Positions 6,425 to 11,910 of a stretch of DNA of 11,910 nucleotides are shown piece after piece (the stretch's first letter is position 1; each line of letters starts with the position of its first letter). The position numbers were made by a program, and so were the translations under genes. Location: contig JALOPA010000013.1 of the NCBI GenBank assembly GCA_025454125.1, positions 1 to 11,910 on the forward strand. The letters are read 5' to 3'. The notes beneath the pieces were generated by a model that was not told the origin of the DNA, ran no database searches, and worked only from the letters and a program-made list of their open reading frames with translations. The stretch is from Thermodesulfobacteriota bacterium. Its GTDB lineage: Bacteria > Desulfobacterota > DSM-4660 > Desulfatiglandales > HGW-15.

Positions 6425-7510
6425 TCACTTAATGAAATTGGAGTAGTTTTCTTCAAAGTTGGGGATCTGCTCCGTCAGCCATTTCTTGATGTTCTTGACA
6501 ATCCGTTCCTGAATCTGTCGAACCCGTTCACGGGAGATGTGGTACTTCTCCCCCAGTTCCTGCAGCGTCACGGGATTTTCGGCCATGATCCGATTTTCGA
6601 AGATGTCGAGCTCTTTTCCTGAAAGCTTGTTTTTGTACTCCTCGAGTTTGCTGAGCAGCACCTCCCGGTTCTGCTTCTCGAAGAGCTGTTCGTCCACCGC
6701 CGTGCCCGAGTCGGGCAGGAACGATCCATAGACTTCTTTGCCGTCATCCCCGACCGGCGCATTGATCGAGACTTCCCCGCCGCCGAGGCGCTGGCTCATC
6801 TCCTCGACCTCTTTCTCCTTCACGTCGAGCCGGTCGGCCAGCAGGCGAGGCTCCGGCTCAAAGCCCTGGGAGATCAGCTTGTCTCTCTCTTTCGCCAGGT
6901 TGAAGAAAAGCTTTCGCTGGGTCTGCGTCGTTCCGATCTTCACCAGCTTCCAGTTCTCCATGATGAACTTGAGCATGTACGCCTTGATCCAGAACGACGC
7001 ATAATAGGAGAACTTGATCCCCCGGTAGGGGTCGAACTTGCGCACCGCCTGAAGCAATCCCACGTTCCCTTCCTGGATCAAGTCGAGAAGGCTTTTCGTC
7101 CAGTACCGGTGAAAGTCCATGGCGATCTTCACCACCAGCCTCAGATTTGAAGTCACTAAAATGTAGGCGGCCTGCTGGTCCTTCTTTTCCCTCACCCGAA
7201 TGGACAGATCGATTTCCTCTTCCCGGGTGAGGAGCCGGAAATTCTTGATCTCCATGAGGTACATCTGGAGCGGGTCATAAGGGACAAGGCCTCGCTCTCT
7301 CGTCGTGACCGCGGGCCGCAGGTCCGGCTCGGACAAGACCTTTTGCTCTTCTTGCTCTTCGACCGGCCTCGGAGCCGGGGGCGGAGCCGCGCTCGTCTTG
7401 TTCTTGCGTCCCGGCCGCCTCGCGGGTTCGATCACCTCGACCTTGGGAGGGGTTTCCGGCTTGGCAGGCCCGGTCTTTGTTTTGCGTGGTTTCTTCATCC
7501 TTCCGTGCAC
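6425..7510 (-). CDS. rpoH: RpoH-type (sigma-32 family) RNA polymerase sigma factor
   Basis: Heat-shock-type sigma factor that directs RNA polymerase to stress promoters. Region 1.2 starts near residue 78. Region 2 carries DLIQEGNVGLLQAVRKFDPY at 143-162 with the core-binding and -10 recognition helices through about 182. The RpoH box QRKLFFNLAK at 198-207 separates RpoH from RpoD and other alternative sigmas. Region 4.2, with the -35-reading helix SRERVRQIQ, is at about 326-334. The protein is 361 residues against 284 in E. coli; the excess is a Pro/Lys/Glu-rich N-terminal tail of about 75 residues. The GTG start is 6 bases after the tyrS stop and in the same frame. An ATG four codons later is the alternative, though GGAAGG lies right against it. 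A TTG near codon 59 could give a shorter form. Confidence 0.92.
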   Translation of the reverse strand: MHGRMKKPRKTKTGPAKPETPPKVEVIEPARRPGRKNKTSAAPPPAPRPVEEQEEQKVLSEPDLRPAVTTRERGLVPYDPLQMYLMEIKNFRLLTREEEIDLSIRVREKKDQQAAYILVTSNLRLVVKIAMDFHRYWTKSLLDLIQEGNVGLLQAVRKFDPYRGIKFSYYASFWIKAYMLKFIMENWKLVKIGTTQTQRKLFFNLAKERDKLISQGFEPEPRLLADRLDVKEKEVEEMSQRLGGGEVSINAPVGDDGKEVYGSFLPDSGTAVDEQLFEKQNREVLLSKLEEYKNKLSGKELDIFENRIMAENPVTLQELGEKYHISRERVRQIQERIVKNIKKWLTEQIPNFEENYSNFIK

Positions 7511-7516
7511 TTCTCT

Positions 7517-8746
7517 CTAGCTGGATTTGACTCGAACATATTTTTTCTTGCCGGCCCTGAGGAGAATCGATCCGTTTGCCAGATCCTTTGAGCCGACCGT
7601 CTGGTCAAAGGCCTCGATGCGCTGCCCGTTGACATACCCTCCGCCCTGAGTCAGGAGCCGCCGGGCCTCTCCTCGGGTTTTGCACAAGCCGCATTGCTCG
7701 AAAAGCAGGTACGCCGCGACGCCTTGTTCCAGTTCCCGCGCGGCGATGGAGCAGGTCGGAACCGACTCGGCCGCCTCGGCGCCGCCTCCCCCGAAAAGCT
7801 CTCTGGCCGCGTTTCTCGCCTTTTCCGCCTCCGCGGGCCCGTGGCACAGGGCCGTGGCTTCGAAAGCCAGAGTCTCCTTGGCCTCCCGGATTCCCTCGCC
7901 TTTCAGAGCCCCCAGTTTCTTCACGTCCTGCATGGGGAGGAACGTGAACAGCGCCAGAAAGCGCTCCACGTCCTTGTCGTCCTGGTTGATCCAGTACTGG
8001 TAGTACTCGTAAGGGGGCGTGAGCTCCGGATCGAGCCACACCGCGCCCTTGTGCGTCTTGCCCATTTTGATCCCGGAGGAGGTCGTGATCAAAGGAAAGG
8101 TGAGCGCATGAACCACTTCTCCATCCATGCGGCGGATCAGGTCCGCTCCGGCCAGGATGTTCCCCCACTGGTCGTTGCCGCCCATCTGGAGCCGGCACTG
8201 GAAGTGTTTGAACAAGTGCCAGTAGTCGTAGGCCTGAAGCAGCATATAGTTGAACTCGATGAAGCTGAGACCGGTCTCCATCCGGATCTTGTAGGCTTCC
8301 GCGGCCAGCATCCTGTTGACGCTGAAATGGCGGCCGATGTCCCGCAGGAACTCGATGTAGTTGAGGTCGCAGAGCCAGTCCGCATTGTTGAGCATCAGCG
8401 CTTTGCCCGAACCGAAATCCAGGAACCGGGAGAGCTGTTTCTTGATGCTTTCCCCGTTTTGGTTGATCTCTTCACGGCTCATGAGGCGCCGCATTTCCGT
8501 CTTTCCGCTGGGGTCTCCCACCAGGGTGGTTCCCCCGCCCACCAGCGCAATCGGCCGATGGCCGGCCCGCTGCATGTGAGCCAGGGACATGATGGGGACC
8601 AGACTGCCCACGTGCAGGCTGCTCGCGGTGGGATCAAAGCCGATGTAGCAGGTGATCGAGCCGTCCAGAGCTGCGCTCAACTCTGCGCGATCCGTCATTT
8701 GTTCGACAAACCCTCTCTCCTCAAAAGTTCCGAGAACGTTACTCAC
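7517..8746 (-). CDS. tyrS: Tyrosyl-tRNA synthetase
   Basis: Attaches tyrosine to tRNA-Tyr in the cytoplasm using ATP. The class I HIGH-type signature is HVGS at 45-48. The KMSKS loop is KMGKT at 227-231, a normal variant for TyrRS. GGNDQWGN (189-196) is a further landmark of the active site, and an RNA-binding S4 domain fills about 340-409. Length (409) is normal. The GTG start at 8746 lies one base after the rodZ stop, and AAGGG about 9 bases upstream, inside rodZ, serves as ribosome binding site. No tRNA-Tyr, T-box or attenuator structure precedes it, so expression seems tied to the operon. It is the only translation gene among envelope genes. Confidence 0.97.
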   Translation of the reverse strand: MSNVLGTFEERGFVEQMTDRAELSAALDGSITCYIGFDPTASSLHVGSLVPIMSLAHMQRAGHRPIALVGGGTTLVGDPSGKTEMRRLMSREEINQNGESIKKQLSRFLDFGSGKALMLNNADWLCDLNYIEFLRDIGRHFSVNRMLAAEAYKIRMETGLSFIEFNYMLLQAYDYWHLFKHFQCRLQMGGNDQWGNILAGADLIRRMDGEVVHALTFPLITTSSGIKMGKTHKGAVWLDPELTPPYEYYQYWINQDDKDVERFLALFTFLPMQDVKKLGALKGEGIREAKETLAFEATALCHGPAEAEKARNAARELFGGGGAEAAESVPTCSIAARELEQGVAAYLLFEQCGLCKTRGEARRLLTQGGGYVNGQRIEAFDQTVGSKDLANGSILLRAGKKKYVRVKSS

Positions 8747-8747
8747 C

Positions 8748-9701
8748 TCAGTTGGCCCTTTCTTTCTGTACGCTGTCCTTGGGCAGGGTCAGCCGGATGA
8801 CCTGGCCCGGTTTGCCCAGATCCCCCACCCTCTTGCCGTTCAAATCAAAATCAATGCCGCCCGCATTCCCGATCAGAATGTAAAATTTTTCCTTCCCTCT
8901 CCACTGAGGCCTGGCCCCAGGCTGAAAGAGGTATTCCTTCTCCTCCTTGCCGTCGATCATGATCCGGAGCCAGGTCCTCTCCCTGACGATGCCGGTAAGG
9001 GAAAGCTCCCTGTCCCCCTCATCGACCGGATCCCGTGTGAGGGCTTCGGGTTCTTTAGGGCTCGGAAGCGTTACCGGACTTGCGCTCTGCACCGGCGCCG
9101 GCTCCTTTTTCCCGGGATCTTCCACGGCACGAACCGCCACCTGTGGTTGCGCCGCAGGCTCAGGCGTCACAGGACTTGCTCCTTTGTGGGCCGGGGCAGG
9201 CGGTGCGGTCGCCTCCCGGTCTTTTGTTTCGGGCTCGGGAGAACCTGGACGGACCGGCGATGAGGAGTAGGAGATCCACACGCCATACAGCGCCCCCAGA
9301 AAGACCAGGAGCAGAAGAACGAGCCACGACCATCGGCGTCGTCTCCTTGGAGGTTCAAGGGCAGGGACCTGCCCTGATGACTCAGAGGGCACGCTCTTGG
9401 CGTAGAGATCGAGCACCGCCTCCTGGCCGATGCCCAGCACCTTTGCGTACGTCCTCAAAAAACCCCGGACAAAAACCGGAGGAGGTAGAGCCCCCCAGGC
9501 TTCATTCTCAAGGGCCTCAACGATCTGCGCTCTCATCCGGGTCTTTTCGGTGATTTGCTCCCGGCTCAGGCCAAGCCGCTCCCTTTCTGACTTCAGCAGG
9601 GTCCCGACGCTTTGGGGGGCCGGGGGAGCCTGCGGCTGCTGGTTTTCTCCCTGTGCCTCCTGGATTTCCTTTTGCTCTGTCTCCAAACCCATAACCTTCA
9701 C
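8748..9701 (-). CDS. rodZ: RodZ-like cell-shape protein (HTH, membrane segment, DUF4115)
   Basis: Membrane protein that in rod-shaped bacteria links cytoplasmic MreB filaments to the periplasmic peptidoglycan synthesis machinery. Order of parts: a Gln/Pro-rich N-terminus, a helix-turn-helix domain of the HTH_25 type (about 31-104), a five-Arg cluster at about 119-123 marking the cytoplasmic side, one membrane segment (about 124-144), a Pro-rich periplasmic linker (about 146-228) and a beta-rich DUF4115 domain (about 230-307). This is the full RodZ architecture at a usual length. The start is ambiguous: GTG at 9701 or ATG at 9692, neither with a well-spaced ribosome binding site. The 74-bp upstream gap holds a heptamer repeat. 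The stop is one base from the tyrS start. Confidence 0.92.
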   Translation of the reverse strand: MKVMGLETEQKEIQEAQGENQQPQAPPAPQSVGTLLKSERERLGLSREQITEKTRMRAQIVEALENEAWGALPPPVFVRGFLRTYAKVLGIGQEAVLDLYAKSVPSESSGQVPALEPPRRRRRWSWLVLLLLVFLGALYGVWISYSSSPVRPGSPEPETKDREATAPPAPAHKGASPVTPEPAAQPQVAVRAVEDPGKKEPAPVQSASPVTLPSPKEPEALTRDPVDEGDRELSLTGIVRERTWLRIMIDGKEEKEYLFQPGARPQWRGKEKFYILIGNAGGIDFDLNGKRVGDLGKPGQVIRLTLPKDSVQKERAN

Positions 9702-9729
9702 AGTGACACGTCCCGAGATCAGAATATCA

Positions 9730-9764
9730 ACTCGTCACTCGTTACTCGTCCCTTGTCACTTCTC
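9730..9764. repeat. Heptanucleotide tandem repeat between surA-like gene and rodZ
   Basis: On the plus strand five consecutive 7-bp units: ACTCGTC, ACTCGTT, ACTCGTC, CCTTGTC, ACTTCTC. The first three differ by a single base; the last two are decayed. In the operon mRNA this reads as AGTGACG-type units just after the surA stop. It occupies half of the longest gap in the operon. The unit length is not that of the array near 3750, and the sequence is unrelated. Function unknown. Confidence 0.75.
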
Positions 9765-9775
9765 TTCTCGGCCTG

Positions 9776-10744
9776 CTAGTTCATGACCCGCGTATACGCG
9801 CCGTCCCTCAGTTCTTTGATCCAGGCCTGGTACCGCCGGTTCACTTCCTCCCGATAGAGGATATCGTAAATCGCGTCTTTCATCTCCTCCAGGGAACGGA
9901 TCTTGCCGGTCTGCTTCTTGACCACCTTGATGATTTGAATGCCGTTCGGCCTGATGAGGGGGTCACTGACCCCTCCTTCCGGGAGCGCCTCGACCAAATT
10001 CTTCAGCCCCGCCTCGAGGTGATCCACAGTGAACTGGCCCAGATCCCCACCCTGCTTGGCCCCAGGACCTTCAGAGTAGGTCATGGCCATCTGAGAGAAA
10101 TCAGCGCCCTCTTTGAGTTTGGCTGTAATCTCCTGCGCCTTTCTGTAAAGCTCTCGCATTTCCTCGTCGCTTTTCATGTTCTTTCGCATCAGGAAAATTC
10201 CGGCCAGTTGGACCTTCTCCGCAACCCCAAAAGTCCCCTTGTGGTCTTCGTAGTACTTCTGAACGGCTTCATCCCGGATAATGATCTTGGATCGCACTTC
10301 GTACTCGATGAGCTGGGCCCTTTCGATATCCTTTCTCACCCGCTCTCGGTATTTTTCGTAGGACAGGCCTTCCTTTTCAAGCCCTGCGACCAGATCTTCC
10401 TGGGTCCACTGGTTGTCCCGCTTCAGCTTATCGAGAAAATTGTCCACCTGCCGGTCAGACACCTGAATTCTCAGCTCTTTGATTTTCGCCTGCGCGATCT
10501 TTTCATCGATGAGCAGCTCCAGGATCTTCTTCTCCGCATCGCGGTACATGGGCTCGTTCTTCTGTATGAGCTCTTCAGGCGCTTGGCCCGTCATCTCTCT
10601 TATCCGGTTGTTCAATTCATACAGCGTGATCACGTCGTTGTTCACAACCGCCACCACCCGGTTGCAGATTTCCGCACCGGCCGGGGGCTCGAGCCACAGG
10701 CTCACCATCAGAATCATAAAAAACAGCCGTCCAAACACTCTCAT
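9776..10744 (-). CDS. surA: SurA-like periplasmic chaperone / peptidyl-prolyl isomerase
   Basis: A 322-residue secreted folding factor for outer-membrane proteins. A signal peptide (1-24, cleavage after AGA) is followed by the SurA N-terminal chaperone region, which opens with NRVVAVVNNDVITLYELN (28-45), and by one parvulin domain at about 178-277 (AGIFLMRK at the first strand, GGDLGQF at 232-238, NGIQIIKV at the last strand). E. coli SurA has two parvulin domains; this one has a single domain, common in this group. The frame is open 25 codons further, but the ATG at 10744 is chosen: it precedes the signal peptide directly, overlaps the upstream stop as ATGA, and has GGAG 8 bases upstream. 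It follows a second isomerase gene, and the two probably act together. Confidence 0.92.
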   Translation of the reverse strand: MRVFGRLFFMILMVSLWLEPPAGAEICNRVVAVVNNDVITLYELNNRIREMTGQAPEELIQKNEPMYRDAEKKILELLIDEKIAQAKIKELRIQVSDRQVDNFLDKLKRDNQWTQEDLVAGLEKEGLSYEKYRERVRKDIERAQLIEYEVRSKIIIRDEAVQKYYEDHKGTFGVAEKVQLAGIFLMRKNMKSDEEMRELYRKAQEITAKLKEGADFSQMAMTYSEGPGAKQGGDLGQFTVDHLEAGLKNLVEALPEGGVSDPLIRPNGIQIIKVVKKQTGKIRSLEEMKDAIYDILYREEVNRRYQAWIKELRDGAYTRVMN

Positions 10745-11682
10745 CCTCCCTGCTCCAGCTCTTTCACGAGTTCCCGATCGATTTTCACAGGGATGGCTTT
10801 CCGGAGTCCCTGAAGCCAATCCGCATAAAACGCTTCCATCCTCTCTGCGAGGAGTTTGGCTTCGATCTCTCTCATCGCCTCGTGAAGGCTTCTGACTCCT
10901 TCGGACTTTCTCCCCAGAACTTCGAAAATATGAAACCCGTATGGGGTTTCGACCACCCCGCTCACCTTCCCGACCGGAAGGGAAAAAATGACCTTTTCAA
11001 TGGATTCATCCAGGTCTCCCCTGGCAAACCAGCCCGGTTCAGGGCCGCCGGCCGAAGCAGGCACCTTGGAAGCCTCCGCCACGGTCGCCGCCATGTCTCC
11101 TCCCTGCACCAGCCTTTTCTGCAGGTTTTCCGCTTCCTCCCTGGTTCGCGTCACGATCTGCCTGAAGCGAACCATGGCCGGACGACGAAACTCCTCAGGG
11201 TGAGCTTCGTAATAGGCCTTGATCTCTTCGATGGAAATCTGTGGGCCGGCTGCGGAGGCCTTGCTGGTGATCTTCCGGATGAGCAGTTGCTCCCTCAAGC
11301 CCTCTTTCCATTCGCCGTAGTCGATGTATCCCTTCAGCAGAAATTCCTGGAAATCTTTCTCGGCGTAATCTTTTCTTATGTCTCTCACCGCGGTTTCGAG
11401 TTCTTCGTCCGGCACCGAGAGGCCCTGCTCCTTCCCGTATTCCAGAATCAGATAATGATCCACCACCCGATCGACAAACGCGTCAAGGCGCTCCTGACTC
11501 GTCCCTGCGAGCTCAAGGCCCACCCGCTTGCGTTGGGCTCTCCATTCCTCCGGTGTGATCTTGCGGTTGCCCACGGTGAGGACCACCTTCTCGGCCGGCC
11601 GGTCAAAGAGGTCGCACGCCGGGCAAGCCGCAACACATGCCGCAATCACAACCAAGAGACGTTTAGAAATCGCGCTAATCAC
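10741..11682 (-). CDS. PpiC-type (parvulin) peptidyl-prolyl isomerase, probable lipoprotein
   Basis: A 313-residue exported isomerase related to SurA/PrsA. The N-terminus is hydrophobic and ends in a Cys-rich stretch, VIAACVAACPACD, so a lipid anchor is likely; C20 (VAAC) is the best lipobox Cys and C23 an alternative. A SurA_N-like helical domain (about 33-140) is followed by a single parvulin domain (about 168-258: MVRFRQIV, GGPEPGWF, TPYGFHIFEV). It is the first gene of the probable seven-gene operon and overlaps the SurA-like gene by 4 bp. The GTG start at 11682 has AGGGA directly against it, a poor spacing, but an in-frame stop shortly upstream leaves no other start than the rare ATT. 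Substrates are presumably outer-membrane or exported proteins. Confidence 0.9.
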   Translation of the reverse strand: MISAISKRLLVVIAACVAACPACDLFDRPAEKVVLTVGNRKITPEEWRAQRKRVGLELAGTSQERLDAFVDRVVDHYLILEYGKEQGLSVPDEELETAVRDIRKDYAEKDFQEFLLKGYIDYGEWKEGLREQLLIRKITSKASAAGPQISIEEIKAYYEAHPEEFRRPAMVRFRQIVTRTREEAENLQKRLVQGGDMAATVAEASKVPASAGGPEPGWFARGDLDESIEKVIFSLPVGKVSGVVETPYGFHIFEVLGRKSEGVRSLHEAMREIEAKLLAERMEAFYADWLQGLRKAIPVKIDRELVKELEQGG

Positions 11683-11749
11683 TCCCTGTGGACCAGGAAC
11701 AGCAACAGTAATCCAGTTTTTTAGACTACCAGGTCACGGAGAAATTGCA

Positions 11750-11780
11750 AGTATAATCTTGGGTTGGGCAAAGGATCCAA
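11750..11780 (-). promoter_or_regulatory. Candidate promoter of the ppiC-surA-rodZ-tyrS-rpoH operon
   Basis: On the minus strand TATACT (11750-11755) matches five of six -10 positions. TTGGAT (11775-11780) is a partial -35 box at a long 19-bp spacing. The stretch 11683-11817 is AT-richer than its surroundings and is the only long non-coding stretch upstream of the operon. Transcription would start near 11743, giving a leader of about 60 bases. I see no clear RpoH-type promoter here. Confidence 0.35.
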
Positions 11781-11817
11781 CGTTTGGAAATCACTTATAG
11801 AAAAAGAGAGAAACCTG

Positions 11818-11910
11818 CTAAGAAGAGGCGAGAGCGTGAATGACCTTTTTGGATTCGAGGAGCGCCTCGAGGGGCTGGCAGGCCGGAAGCCTCACCTTCA
11901 GCTTTTTGTC
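11818..11910 (-). CDS. C-terminal end of an upstream gene, possibly mfd
   Basis: An open frame enters from the right edge and ends with TAG at 11818-11820, giving 30 residues: DKKLKVRLPACQPLEALL and then ESKKVIHALASS. Third codon positions are about 73% G or C, as expected for coding sequence here. A short basic beta-strand followed by a helix would fit the end of the transcription-repair coupling factor Mfd, which I recall lying next to ppiC/surA genes in related bacteria. That identification rests on context and weak resemblance only. A plus-strand frame from a GTG at 11836 is also open but has lower third-position GC. Confidence 0.4.
   Translation of the reverse strand, partial: DKKLKVRLPACQPLEALLESKKVIHALASS

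Noticed and set aside
7694..8800. 368-codon open frame on the plus strand
   Set aside because: Antisense to tyrS, whose family identity is certain; no recognisable domain.
9935..10813. 292-codon open frame on the plus strand
   Set aside because: Antisense to the SurA-like gene, without family resemblance.
11836..11910. Start of a plus-strand gene from GTG at 11836
   Set aside because: The opposite frame has higher third-position GC and fits the direction of the neighbouring genes; not excluded, as only 75 bases are visible.

Overview
The window looks like core chromosome of a Gram-negative member of the former Deltaproteobacteria (Desulfobacterota), plausibly Syntrophobacterales-like. The evidence is outer-membrane machinery (SurA/PpiC-type folding factors, a LolB/DUF4292-like lipoprotein, RodZ), an RpoH-type sigma factor carrying an intact RpoH box, fairly GC-rich coding sequence and family-level resemblance of the proteins. 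The genus cannot be fixed by eye. I see no mobile elements, phage genes, CRISPR arrays, tRNAs or rRNAs.

Left part (1-2000, mostly minus strand): the N-terminal half of an acyl-CoA synthetase/AMP-dependent ligase runs off the left edge. It has a good sigma70-type promoter and a strong ribosome binding site. Upstream of it is a membrane-anchored YfgM-like TPR protein whose stop codon is followed by three consecutive hairpins. A divergent intergenic region (1847-1993) separates this gene from a DedA-family membrane protein.

Middle (1994-3826): dedA and moaA lie on the plus strand. moaA encodes the radical-SAM GTP 3',8-cyclase of molybdenum cofactor synthesis. moaA converges on the minus-strand operon, and the gap between them is filled by an array of degenerate 8-bp units that changes strand at a central palindrome. 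The array absorbs the stop codons of both flanking genes.

Right part (3818-11682, minus strand): seven tightly packed genes read right to left as one probable operon. They are a PpiC-type isomerase, a SurA-like chaperone, RodZ, tyrosyl-tRNA synthetase (tyrS), RpoH-type sigma factor, a 15-repeat TPR lipoprotein and a LolB/DUF4292-like lipoprotein. Junctions are 4-bp ATGA overlaps or gaps of 1, 6, 34 and 74 bp. The theme is envelope protein folding, cell-shape scaffolding and lipoprotein handling, with a heat-shock-type sigma factor in the middle. The 74-bp surA-rodZ gap holds a second short tandem repeat, with a 7-bp unit. At the right edge is what seems to be the last 30 codons of another minus-strand gene, possibly mfd.

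I did not find a clearly novel multi-gene system. The most unusual material is the repeat array between moaA and the lolB-like gene, the heptamer repeat before rodZ, and the placement of an RpoH-type gene inside an envelope-biogenesis operon.
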